Part shown: positions 12,901 to 23,700 of the stretch, piece by piece
How positions within the stretch are numbered: the stretch's first letter is position 1
Layout of the letters: every line of letters starts with the position of its first letter
From: Muricea muricata
Lineage: Eukaryota; Cnidaria; Anthozoa; Malacalcyonacea; Plexauridae
NCBI GenBank assembly: GCA_963855995.1
Contig: OY979717.1
Span: 42,122,107-42,186,106, forward strand
Reading direction: 5' to 3'
DNA length: 64,000 nt
The notes under the pieces: generated by a model
Told to the model about the DNA's origin: nothing
What the model saw: only the letters and a program-made list of their open reading frames with translations
The model's database searches: none
Program-made: the position numbers and the translations under genes

Positions 12901-14502
12901 TAAAACTTACATGTTCACGACCATATCGTCTGGAAAATACCGGTTCTCGTCCGATCACCGCAGTTAAACTAGACTGGGCGGAGTTATTACTTGGATAGGA
13001 GACCGCCTAGGAATACTTCGTGTCGTGAGCTCTGCTTTTTCCCCTGTCATTGTTCTATTCTTCTATGAAATATCGAATTCATAGAGAAGGATGTTCTTGT
13101 AAAACACACAGGTTCACGACCATACCGTCTGGAAAATACCGGTTCTCGTCCGATCACCGCAGTTAAACTAGACTGGGCGGAGTTAGTACTTGGATGGGAG
13201 ACCGCCTAGGAATACTTCGTGTCGTGAGCTCTGTTTTTCCCCTGTCATCGTTCTTATCTTTTGCGAAACATCGAAATGAATTAGAAGCATATTCTTTTAA
13301 CGCACACATGTTCACGACCATACCGTCTGGAAAATACCGGTTCTCGTCCGATCACCGCAGTTAAACTAGACTGGGCGGAGTTAGTACTTGGATGGGAGAC
13401 CGCTTAGGAATACTTCGTGTCGTGAGCTCTGTTTTTTCCCATGTCATTGTTCTATTCTTCTATGAAATATCGAATTCATAGAGAAGCATATTCTTGTAAC
13501 ACACACATGTTCACGACCACACCCTCTGGAAAATACCGGTTCTCGTCCGATCACCGTAGTTAAACTAGACTGGGCGGAGTTAGTATTTGGATGTGAGACC
13601 GCCTAGGAATACTTCGTGTCGTGAGCTCGGTTTTTCCCGTGTCATCGTTCTATTCTTCTATGAAATATCGAATTCATAGAGAAGCATGATCTTGTAAAGC
13701 ACAGATGTTCAAGACCATACCGTCTGGAAAATACCGGTTGTCGTCCGATCACCGCAGTTAAACTAGACTGGGCGGAGTTAGTACTTGGATGGGAGACCGC
13801 CTAGGAATACTTCGTGTCGTGAGCTCTGCCTTTTCCCCTGTCATTGTTCTATTCTTCTATGAAATATCGAATTCATAGAGAAGCATATTCTTGTAAAACA
13901 CACATGTTCACGACCATACCGTCTGGAAAATACCGGTTCTCGTCCGAACACCGCAGTTAAACTAGACTGGGCGGAGTTAGTACTTGGATGGGAGACCGCC
14001 TAGGAATACTTCGTGTCGTGAGCTCTGTTTTTTCCCGTGTCATCGTTCTATTCTTCTATGAAATATCGAATTCATAGAGAAGCATGATCTTGTAAAGCAC
14101 AGATGTTCACGACCATACCGTCTGGAAAATACCGGTTCTCTTCCGATCACCGCAGTTAAACTAGACTGGGATGAGTTAGTACTTGGATGGGAGACCGCCT
14201 AGGAATACTTCGTGTCGTGAGCTCTGTTTTTTCCCCTGTCATCGTTCTTATCTTTTGCGAAACATCGAAATGAATGAGAAGCATATTCTTTTAACGCACA
14301 CATGTTCACGACCATACCATCTATAAATTACCGGTTCTCGTCCGATCACCGCAGTCAAACTAGACTGGGCGGAGTTAGTACTTGGATGGGAGACCGCCTA
14401 GCAATACTTCGTGTCGTGAGCTCTGTTTTTTCCCGGGTCATCGTTCTATTCTTTTATGAAATATCGAATTCATACAGAAGCATATTCTTGTGAAGCACAG
14501 AT
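6951..14502 (+). rRNA. 5S rRNA array segment 3, 38 genes in two 19-gene blocks
   Basis: Gene starts, first block: 6951, 7150, 7348, 7547, 7746, 7945, 8144, 8342, 8541, 8740, 8938, 9137, 9336, 9534, 9733, 9931, 10130, 10329, 10528. Second block, each 3,776 bp further on: 10727, 10926, 11124, 11323, 11522, 11721, 11920, 12118, 12317, 12516, 12714, 12913, 13112, 13310, 13509, 13707, 13906, 14105, 14304. Genes at 10329 and 14105 read GACTGGGATGAG where the consensus has GACTGGGCGGAG, and have CTCTTCCGATC in loop C. Genes at 6951 and 10727 carry ATTCTCGTCGGATC. These variant pairs show that the two blocks share a recent origin. Confidence 0.95.
6951..14502. repeat. 19-unit higher-order repeat, period 3,776 bp, two copies
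   Basis: All 19 gene starts of 6951-10726 recur exactly 3,776 bp later. A few single-base differences are visible, for example GACTGCC (7238) against GACCGCC, and TCAAATGTC near 9661 against TCCCATGTC. The block contains most unit types of the 12-unit repeat, so the two are related. Confidence 0.93.
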
Positions 14503-14621
14503 GTTCACGACCATACCGTCTGGAAAATACCGGTTCTCGTCCGACCACCGCAGTTAAACTAGACTAGCCGGAGTTAGTACAAGGATGGGAGATCGCCTAG
14601 GAATACTTCGTGTCGTGAGCT
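14503..14621 (+). pseudogene. Diverged 5S rRNA copy with altered promoter region (likely pseudogene)
   Basis: The gene keeps helix I but has CGACCACCG, ACTAGCCGGAG for ACTGGGCGGAG, GTACAAGGATGGG for GTACTTGGATGGG, and GAGATCGCC for GAGACCGCC. The last change lies inside box C, the main TFIIIA contact in animals. Related copies at 23510, 37068 and 62388 share most changes, and 23510 and 37068 add AATTTCGG in loop B. Poor TFIIIA binding is inferred, not shown. Confidence 0.55.
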
Positions 14622-14701
14622 CTGTTTTTTCCCCTGTCATCGTTCTTATCTTTTGCGAAACATCGAAATGAATAAGAAGCATATTCTTTTAACGCACACA
14701 T

Positions 14702-14820
14702 GTTCACGACCATACCGTCTGGAAAATACCGGCTCTCGTCCGATCTTCGCAGTTAATCTAGATTGGGCGGAGTTAGTATTTGGATGGGAGACCGCCTAGG
14801 AATACTTCGTGTCGTGAGCT
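14702..14820 (+). pseudogene. Diverged 5S rRNA copy with changed A-box region (possible pseudogene)
   Basis: Relative to consensus it has GGCTCTCG, CGATCTTCGC, AGTTAATCTAGATTGGG and GTATTTGG. CGATCTTCG disrupts the ACCG strand of helix III, and the A-box-like region has two changes. Counterparts are at 23709, 37267 and 62587. Box C is intact, so some transcription remains possible. Confidence 0.45.
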
Positions 14821-15220
14821 CTGCTTTTTTCCCTGTCATTGTTCTATTCTTTTATGAAATATCGAACTCATAGAGAAGCTTTATCTTGTAAAACACACAT
14901 GTTCACGACAATACCGTCTGGAAAATACCGGTTCTCGTCCAATCACCGCAGTTAAACTAGACTGGGCGGAGTTAGTACTTGAATGGGAGACCGCCTAAAA
15001 ATACTTCGTGTCGTGAGCTCTGTTTTTCCCGTGTCATCGTTCTATTCTTCTATGAAATATCGAATTCATAGAGAAGCATGATCTTGTAAAGCACAGATTT
15101 TCACGACCATACCGTCTGGAAAATACCGGTTCTCGTCCGATCACCGCAGTTAAACTAGACTGGGTGGAGTTAGTACTTGGATGGGAGACCGCCTAGGAAT
15201 ACTTCGTGTCGTGAGCTCTG

Positions 15221-15230
15221 CTTATTCCCC
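15221..15230 (+). terminator. Broken terminator (CTTATTCCCC) after 5S gene at 15099
   Basis: The T-run is interrupted by A, leaving no stretch of four T. The same change follows the gene at 51991 (52113-52120). Read-through to the next T-run, roughly 200 nt further, would be expected if the gene is transcribed. Confidence 0.6.
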
Positions 15231-16150
15231 TGTCATTGTTCTATTCTTCTATCAAATATCGAATTCATAGAGAATCATATCCTTGTAAAACACACATGTT
15301 CACGACCATACCGTCTGGAAAATACCGGTTCTCGTCCGATCACCGCAGTTAAATTAGACTGGGCGGAGTTAGTACTTGAATGGGAGACCGCCTAGGAATA
15401 CTTCGTGTCGTGAGCTCATTTTTTTCCCCTGTCATCGTTCCTATCTTTTGCGAAACATCGAAATGAATTAGAAGCATATTCTTTTAACGCACCCATGTTC
15501 ACGACCATACCGTCTGGAAAATACCGGTTCTCGTCCGATCATCGCAGTTAAACTAGACTGGGTGGAGTTAGTACTTGAATGGGAGACCGCCTAGGAATAC
15601 TTCGTGTCGTGAGCTCTGTTTTTTCCCCTGTCATCGTTCTTATCTTTTGCAAAACATCGAAATGAATGAGAAGGATATTCTTTTAACGCACACATGTTCA
15701 CGACCATACCATCTATAAATTACCGGTTCTCGTCCGATCACCGCAGTTAAACTAGACTGGGCGGAGTTAGTACTTGGATGGGAGATCGCCTAGGAATACT
15801 TCGTGTCGTGAGCTCTGTTTTTTCCCCGGTCATCGTTCTATTCTTCTATGAAATATCGAATTCATACTGAAGCATATTCTTGTGAAGCACAGATGTTCAC
15901 GACCATACCGTCTGGAAAATACCGGTTCTCGTCCGACCACCTCAGTTAAACTAGACTGGACGGAGTTAGTACTACGATGGGAGACCGCCTAGGAATACTT
16001 CGTGTCGTGAGCTCTGTTTTTTCCTCTGTCATCGTTCTTATCTTTTGCGAAACATCGAAATGAATGAGAAGCATATTCTTTTTTATTACATGAGTATAGA
16101 GATTTATTCATCGATAAGGCTGTGCGTAATAATCGTTCTAAATTAGCAAT

Positions 16151-16272
16151 AGCCAATCGGCATCAAGAACGATAAAATTTCACTTGGTGAAAAATCATCG
16201 TTCACGGCCTTTGATTGGACGAACGATGTTTTTTCACCAGTGAAAATTTATCGTTCAGTGTTCTGATTGGCT
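16151..16272. repeat. Left foldback hairpin of insert 1
   Basis: AGCCAATC (16151-16158) and GATTGGCT (16265-16272) pair perfectly at the base. The inner arms 16167-16203 and 16221-16256 begin GAACGATAAA and end TTTATCGTTC and pair over about 36 bp with few mismatches around a 17-base loop. The same hairpin lies at 24562-24683, 38120-38241 and 52844-52965. Confidence 0.85.
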
Positions 16273-16435
16273 GACCCGAACGTGCAACACCTGCTCGCAG
16301 GCTAGTGTAAACATGAAGTCTGATTTTACAAGTATTTTTTAACTCACCGAAAAGAGAGATTTAAGACAATTTCACTGATAAAACAACCACCTAAAATCAT
16401 AACGACGACATTCGTGACCTCATTAGTTTGAAATA

Positions 16436-16552
16436 AACCTCATGGTTTCATTTTCAGCAACAAAACAAAGCAATAAATGGTAAGAAATTCCATTTTAATA
16501 TTTTGCTTGAGTATTTGTTTTTGTCAGTAAGATTTATCCGTATCTTTATACA
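16436..16552 (+). ncRNA. Candidate spliced-leader (SL) RNA gene, copy 1
   Basis: An SL RNA donates its 5' exon to many mRNAs by trans-splicing and binds Sm proteins like an snRNA. Seen here in order: AACCTCATGGTTT at 16436-16448, a small hairpin with a 4-base loop (its outer A at 16435 also pairs); a candidate leader of about 44 nt ending AAATG at 16479; GTAAG at 16480-16484; a perfect stem AAATGG (16475-16480) with CCATTT (16490-16495), extended by AAGCAATA (16468-16475) against TATTTTGCTT (16499-16508), which encloses the splice donor as in known SL RNAs; a U-rich Sm-like stretch ATTTGTTTTTG (16513-16523); and a stem AAGAT (16529-16533) with ATCTT (16542-16546). Known flatworm leaders often begin with a similar short AACC/GGTT hairpin and end in AUG. 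The transcript ends are inferred. The Sm site is not canonical. Chance assembly of these parts in AT-rich DNA remains possible. Confidence 0.5.
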
Positions 16553-16580
16553 CTCATCTTTATACTCATATAATAAACAA

Positions 16581-16734
16581 ATTACTTCATGGTTGGTTCG
16601 TTTGTACGATTTTTATTATTCACTCGTTGTGAAGGATCGCTAAACTCACTCGTTCGTTGCGCTCACTCGTTCGTTTAACGATCCTTCACAACTCGTGAAT
16701 AAAAATCGTACGCACTCACCAACCATGAAGTAAT
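16581..16734. repeat. Right foldback hairpin of insert 1
   Basis: The outer stem is a perfect 17 bp (ATTACTTCATGGTTGGT at 16581-16597 with 16718-16734), followed by a perfect 14 bp (GTACGATTTTTATT at 16604-16617 with 16698-16711) and a further imperfect stem through GTTGTGAAGGATCG. The centre holds the direct repeat ACTCGTTCGTT. Other copies: 24992-25145, 38550-38703, 53274-53427. Downstream of the candidate SL gene, it could also influence transcript termination. Confidence 0.85.
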
Positions 16735-16751
16735 CTCTATATCGCACACAT

Positions 16752-17745
16752 GTTCACGACCATACCGTCTGGAAAATACCGGTTCTCGTCCGATTACCGC
16801 AGTTAAACTAGACTGGGCGGAGTTAGTACTTGGATGGGAGACCGCCTAGGAATACTTCGTGTCGTGAGCTCTGCTTTTTCCCCTTTCATTGTTCTATTCT
16901 TCTATGAAATATCGAATTCATAGTGAAGCATATTCTTGTAAAACTTACATGTTCACGACCATATCGTCTGGAAAATACCGGTTCTCGTCCGATCACCGCA
17001 GTTAAACTAGACTGGGCGGAGTTATTACTTGGATAGGAGACCGCCTAGGAATACTTCGTGTCGTGAGCTCTGCCTTTTCCTCTGTCATTGTTCTATTCTT
17101 CTATGAAATATCGAATTCATAGAGAAGGATGTTCTTGTAAAACACACAGGTTCACGACCATACCGTCTGGAAAATACCGGTTCTCGTCCGATCACCGCAG
17201 TTAAACTAGACTGGGCGGAATTAGTACTTGGATGGGAGACCGCCTAGGAATACTTCGTGTCGTGAGCTCTGTTTTTTCCCCTGTCATCGTTCTTATCTTT
17301 TGCGAAACATGGAAATGAATGATAAGCATATTCTTTTAATGCACACATGTTCACGACCATACCGTCTGGAAAATACCGGTTCTCGTCCGATCACCCCAGT
17401 TAAACTAGACTGGGCGGAGTTAGTACTTGGATGGCAGACCGCCTAGCAATACTTCGTGTCGTGAGCTCTGCTTTTTCCTCTGTCATTGTTATTTCTTCTA
17501 TGAAATATCGAATTCATAGAGAAGCATATTCTTGTAAAACACACATGTTCACAACCATACCGTCTGGAAAATACCGGTTCTCGTCCGATCACCGAAGTTA
17601 AACTAGAGTGGGCGGAGTTAGTACTTGGGTGGGAGACCGCCTACGAATACTTCGTGTCGTGAGTTCTGCTTTTTCCCCTGTCATTGTTCTATTCTTCTAT
17701 GAAATATCGAATTCATAGAGAAGCATATTCTTGTAAAACACGCAT
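16752..17745 (+). rRNA. 5S rRNA array segment 5, 5 genes after insert 1
   Basis: Gene starts: 16752, 16951, 17150, 17349, 17547. The first gene after the insert has CGATTACCGC where most genes have CGATCACCGC. The same mark follows all four inserts (16752, 25163, 38721, 53445), which ties them to one ancestral event. The gene at 17349 follows a spacer with ATGGAAATGAATGATAAG, a variant also found before 6555, 25958, 39516, 54240 and 58612. Confidence 0.95.
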
Positions 17746-20700
17746 GTTCAGGATCATACCGCCTGGAAAATACCGGTTCTCGTCCGATCACCGCAGTTAA
17801 ACCAGACTGGGCGGAGTTAGTACTTGGATGGGAGACCGCCTAGGAATACTTCGTGTCGTGAGCTCTGTTTTTCCCGTGTCATCGTTCTATTCTTCTATGA
17901 AATATCGAATTCATAGAGAAGCATGATCTTGTAAAGCACAGATGTTCACGACCATACCTTCTGGAAAATACCGGTTCTCGTCCGATCATCGCAGTTAAAC
18001 TAGACTGGGCGAAGTTAGTACTTGAATGGGAAACCGCCAAGGAATACTTCGTGTCGTGAGCTCTGTTTTTTCGCCTGTCATCGTTTTTATCTTTTGCAAA
18101 ACATCGAAATGAATGAGAAGCATATTCTTTTAACGCACACATGTTCACGACCTTACCATCTATAAATTACCGGTTCTCGTCCGATCACCGCAGTTAAAGT
18201 AGACTGGGCGGAGTTAGTACTTGGATGGGAGACCGCCTAGGAATACTTCGTGTCGTGAGCTCTGTTTTTTCCCAGGTCATCGTTCTATTCTTCTATGAAA
18301 TATCGAATTCATACTGAAGCATATTCTTGTGAAGCACAGATGTTCACGACCATACCGTCTGGAAAATACCGGTTCTCGTCCGATCACCGCAGTTAAACTA
18401 GACTGGGCGGAGTTAGTACTTGGATGGGAGACCGCCTAGGAATACTTTTTGTCGTGAGCTCTGTTTTTTCCCCTGTCATCGTTCTTATCTTTTGCGAAAC
18501 ATCGAAATGAATGAGAAGCATATTCTTTTAACGCACACATGTTCACGACCATACCGTCTTGAAAATACCGGTTCTCGTCCGATCACCGGAGTTCAACTAG
18601 ACTGGGCGGAGTTAGTACTTGGGTGGGAGACCGCCTACGAATACTTCGTGTCGTGAGTTCTGCTTTTTCCCCTGTCATTGTTCTATTCTTCTATGAAATA
18701 TCGAATTCATAGAGAAGCATATTCTTGTAAAACACGCATGTTCAGGATCATACCGTCTGGAAAATACCGGTTCTCGTCCGATCACCGCAGTTAAACCAGA
18801 CTGGGCGGAGTTAGTACTTGGATGGGAGACCGCCTAGGAATACTTCGTGTCGTGAGCTCTGTTTTTCCCGTGTCATCATTCTATTCTTCTATGAAATATC
18901 GAATTCATAGAGAAGCATGATCTTGTAAAGCACAGATGTTCACGACCATACCGTCTGGAAAATACCGGTTCTCGTCCGATCATCGCAGTTAAACTAGACT
19001 GGGCGAAGTTAGTACTTGAATGGGAGACCGCCTAGGAATACTTCGTGTCGTGAGCTCTGTTTTTTCGCCTGTCATCGTTTTTATCTTTTGCAAAACATCG
19101 AAATGAATGAGAAGCATATTCTTTTAACGCACACATGTTCACGACCATACCATCTATAAATTACCGGTTCTCGTCCGATCACCGCAGTTAAACTAGACTG
19201 GGCGGAGTTAGTACTTGGATGGGAGACCGCCTAGGAATACTTCGTGTCGTGAGCTCTGTTTTTTCGCCTGTCATCGTTTTTATCTTTTGCAAAACATCGA
19301 AATGAATGAGAAGCATATTCTTTTAACGGACACATGTTCACGACCATACCATCTATAAATTACCGGTTCTCGTCCGATCACCGCAGTTAAACTAGACTGG
19401 GCGGAGTTAGTACTTGGATGGAAGACCGCCTAGCAATACTTCGTGTCGTGAGCTCTGCTTTTTCCCCTGTCATTGTTATTTCTTCTATGAAATATCGGAT
19501 TCATAGAGAAGCATATTCTTGTAAAACACACATGTTCACGACCATACCGTCTGGAAAATACCGGTTCTCGTCCGATCACCGAAGTTAAACTAGACTGGGC
19601 GGAGTTAGTACTTGGATGGGAGACCGCCTAGGAATACTTCTTGTCGTGAGCTCTGTTTTTCCCGTGTCATCGTTCTATTCTTCTATGAAATATCGAATTC
19701 ATAGAGAAGCATGATCTTGTAAAGCATAGATGTTCACGACCATACCGTCTGGAAAATACCGATTCTCGTCGGATCACCGCAGTTAAACTAGACTGGGCGG
19801 AGTTAGTACTTGGATGGGAGACCGCCTAGGAATACTTTTTGTCGTGAGCTCTGTTTTTTCCCCTGTCATCGTTCTTATCTTTTGCGAAACATCGAAATGA
19901 ATGAGAAGCATATTCTTTTAACGCACACATGTTCACGACCATACCGTCTTGAAAATACCGGTTCTCGTCCGATCACCGGAGTTCAACTAGACTGGGCGGA
20001 GTTAGTACTTGGGTGGGAGACCGCCTACGAATACTTCGTGTCGTGAGTTCTGCTTTTTCCCCTGTCATTGTTCTATTCTTCTATGAAATATCGAATTCAT
20101 AGAGAAGCATATTCTTGTAAAACACGCATGTTCAGGATCATACCGTCTGGAAAATACCGGATCTCGTCCGATCACCGCACTTAAACCAGACTGGGCGGAG
20201 TTAGTACTTCGATGGGAAACCGCCTAGGAATACTTCGTGTCGTGAGCTCTGTTTTTTCCCCTGTCATCGTTCTTATCTTTTGCGAAACATCGAAATGAAT
20301 GAGAAGCATATTCTTTTAACGCACACATGTTCACGACCATACCATCTATAAATTACTGGTTTTCGTCCGATCACCTCAGTTAAACTAGACTGGGCGGAGT
20401 TAGTACTTCGATGCGAGACCGCCTAGGAATACTTCGTGTCGTGAGCTCTGTTTTTTCCCGGGTCATCGTTCTATTCTTCTATGAAATATCGAATTCATAG
20501 AGAAGCATGATCTTGTAAAGCACAGATGTTCACGACCATACCGTCTGGAAAATACCGGTTCTCGTCCGATCACCTCAGTTAAACTAGACTGGGCGGAGTT
20601 AGTACTTGGATGGGAGACCGCCTAGGAATACTTCGTGTCGTGAGCTATGTTTTTTCCCCTGTCATCGTTCTTATCTTTTGCGAAACATCGAAATGAATGA

Positions 20701-23700
20701 GAAGCATATTCTTTTAACGCACACATGTTCACGACCATACCATCTATAAATTACCAGTTCTCGTCCGATCACCGCAGTTAAACTAGACTGGGCGTAGTTC
20801 TTACTTGGATGGGAGACCGCCTAGGAATACTTCGTGTCGTGAGCTCTGCTTTTTCCCCTGTCATTGTTCTATTCTTCTATGAAATATCGAATTCATAGAG
20901 AAGCATATTCTTGTAAAACACACATGTTCAGGACCATACCGTCTGGAAATTACCGGTTCTCGTCCGATCAACGCAGTTAAACTAGACTGGGCGGAGTTAG
21001 TACTTGGATGGGAGACCGCCTAGGAATACTTCGTGTCGTGAGCTCTGTTTTTCCCGTGTCATCGTTCTATTCTTCTATGAAATATCGAATTCATACAGAA
21101 GCATGATCTTGTAAAGCAGAGATGTTCACGACCATACCGTCTGGAAAATACCGGTTCTCGTCCGATCACCGCAGTTAAACTAGACTGGGCGGAATTAGTA
21201 CTTGGATGGGAGACCGCCTAGGAATACTTCGTGTCGTGAGCTCTGTTTTTTCCCCTATCATCGTTCTTATCTTTTGCGAAACATCGAAATGAATGAGAAG
21301 CATATTCTTTTAACGCACACATGTTCACGACCATACTATCTATAAATCACCGGTTCTCGTCCGATCACCGTAGTTAAACTAGACTGGGCGGAGTTAGTAC
21401 TTGTATGGGAGACCGCCTAGGAATACTTCGTGTCGTGAGCTCTGTTTTTTCCCGGGTCATCGTTCTATTCTTCTATGAAATATCGAATTCATAGAGAAGC
21501 ATATTCTTGTAAAACACACATGTTCGCGATCATACCGTCTGGAAAATACCGGTTCTCGTCCGATCACCGCAGTTAAACCAGACTGGGCGGTGTTAGTACT
21601 TCGATGGGAGACCGCCTAGGAATAGTTCGTGTCGTAAGCTCTGTTTTTCCCGTGTCATCGTTCTATTCTTCTATGAAATATCGAATTCATAGAGAAGCAT
21701 GATCTTGTAAAGCACAGATGTTCACGACCATACCGCCTGGAAAATACCGGTTCTCGTCCGATCACCGCAGTTAAACTAGACTGGGCGGAGTTAGTACTTG
21801 GATGGGAGACCGCCTAGGAATACTTCGTGGCGTGAGCTCTGCTTTTTCCCCTTTCATTGTTCTATTCTTCTACGAAATATCGAATTCATTGTGAAGCATA
21901 TTCTTGTAAAACTTACATGTTCACGACCATATCGTCTGGAAAATACCGGTTCTCGTCCGATCACCGCAGTTAAACTAGACTGGGCGGAGTTATTACTTGG
22001 ATAGGAGACCGCCTAGGAATACTTCGTGTCGTGAGCTCTGCTTTTTCCCCTGTCATTGTTCTATTCTTCTATGAAATATCGAATTCATAGAGAAGGATGT
22101 TCTTGTAAAACACACAGGTTCACGACCATACCGTCTGGAAAATACCGGTTCTCGTCCGATCACCGCAGTTAAACTAGACTGGGCGGAGTTAGTACTTGGA
22201 TGGGAGACCGCCTAGGAATACTTCGTGTCGTGAGCTCTGTTTTTTCCCCTGTCATCGTTCTTATCTTTTGCGAAACATCGAAATGAATTAGAAGCATATT
22301 CTTTTAACGCACACATGTTCACGACCATACCGTCTGGAAAATACCGGTTCTCGTCTGATCACCGCAGTTAAACTAGACTGGGCGGAGTTAGTACTTAGAT
22401 GGGAGACCGCTTAGGAATACTTCGTGTCGTGAGCTCTGTTTTTTCCCATGTCATTGTTCTATTCTTCTATGAAATATCGAATTCATAGAGAAGCATATTC
22501 TTGTAACACACACATGTTCACGACCACACCCTCTGGAAAATACTGGTTCTCGTCCGATCACCGTAGTTAAACTAGACTGGGCGGAGTTAGTATTTGGATG
22601 TGAGACCGCCTAGGAATACTTCGTGTCGTGAGCTCGGTTTTTCCCGTGTCATCGTTCTATTCTTCTATGAAATATCGAATTCATAGAGAAGCATGATCTT
22701 GTAAAGCACAGATGTTCAAGACCATACCGTCTGGAAAATACCGGTTGTCGTCCGATCACCGCAGTTAAACTAGACTGGGCGGAGTTAGTACTTGGATGGG
22801 AGACCGCCTAGGAATACTTCGTGTCGTGAGCTCTGCCTTTTCCCCTGTCATTGTTCTATTCTTCTATGAAATATCGAATTCATAGAGAAGCATATTCTTG
22901 TAAAACACACATGTTCACGACCATACAATCTGGAAAATACCGGTTCTCGTCCGAACACCGCAGTTAAACTAGACTGGGCGGAGTTAGTACTTGGATGGGA
23001 GACCGCCTAGGAATACTTCGTGTCGTGAGCTCTGTTTTTTCCCGTGTCATCGTTCTATTCTTCTATGAAATATCGAATTCATAGAGAAGCATGATCTTGT
23101 AAAGCACAGATGTTCACGACCATACCGTCTGGAAAATACCGGTTCTCTTCCGATCACCGCAGTTAAACTAGACTGGGATGAGTTAGTACTTGGATGGGAG
23201 ACCGCCTAGGAATACTTCGTGTCGTGAGCTCTGTTTTTTCCCCTGTCATCGTTCTTATCTTTTGCGAAACATCGAAATGAATGAGAAGCATATTCTTTTA
23301 ACGCACACATGTTCACGACCATACCATCTATAAATTACCGGTTCTCGTCCGATCACCGCAGTCAAACTAGACTGGGCGGAGTTAGTACTTGGATGGGAGA
23401 CCGCCTAGCAATACTTCGTGTCGTGAGCTCTGTTTTTTCCCGGGTCATCGTTCTATTCTTTTATGAAATATCGAATTCATACAGAAGCTTATTCTTGTGA
23501 AGCACAGATGTTCACGACCATACCGTCTGGAAAATTTCGGTTCTCGTCCGACCACCGCAGTTAAACTAGACTGGCCGGAGTTAGTACAAGGATGGGAGAT
23601 CGCCTAGGAATACTTCGTGTCGTGAGCTCTGTTTTTTCCCCTGTCATCGTTCTTATCTTTTGCGAAACATCGAAATGAATAAGAAGCATATTCTTTTAAC

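Larger units (their letters stand above)
14503..16082 (+). rRNA. 5S rRNA array segment 4, 8 genes before insert 1
   Basis: Gene starts: 14503, 14702, 14901, 15099, 15298, 15497, 15696, 15895. This is among the most diverged stretches. The genes at 14503 and 14702 carry several promoter-region changes, the gene at 15099 has lost G1 and its terminator T-run, and the gene at 15895 reads CTGGACGGAG and TACTACGATGGG. The last spacer runs normally to 16082 and is then broken by the 658-bp insert. Confidence 0.93.
16083..16740. mobile_element. 658-bp insert 1 in 5S spacer: foldback element carrying a candidate SL RNA gene
   Basis: The 5S spacer is broken after GCATATTCTTTT and resumes at A(A/T)CGCACACATG. 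The insert is AT-rich and unrelated to 5S. It has imperfect terminal inverted repeats (TATAGAGATTTATTCATCG at 16095-16113 against the complement of 16723-16741), which is typical of non-autonomous DNA transposons. About 12 bp (ATTACATGAG and flanking T) lie outside the left terminal repeat and are not of 5S origin. A TA target duplication is possible but not clean, because the left T-run is longer than in empty spacers. No open frame of useful length and no transposase is present. Whether it is a transposon that took up an SL gene, or an SL gene with structured flanks, is open. Confidence 0.7.

Noticed and set aside
16313..16341. Short ATG frame in the insert (ATGAAGTCTGATTTTACA)
   Set aside because: It stops after nine codons and has no continuation; the insert shows no coding potential on either strand.
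16436..16552. A tRNA or U-snRNA gene in the insert
   Set aside because: There are no tRNA A and B boxes or anticodon arm, and no sequence I recognise from U1, U2, U4, U5 or U6; the splice donor in a stem favours an SL RNA.
16581..16734. Right foldback as a bacterial rho-independent terminator or a microRNA precursor
   Set aside because: The host is eukaryotic by its 5S genes, and the arms have the perfect outer stem and direct-repeat centre of a foldback element. A small-RNA role cannot be excluded but nothing in the sequence supports it.
16083..16740. A complete DNA transposon
   Set aside because: No transposase frame is present, and a clean target-site duplication cannot be shown; at most it is a non-autonomous element.
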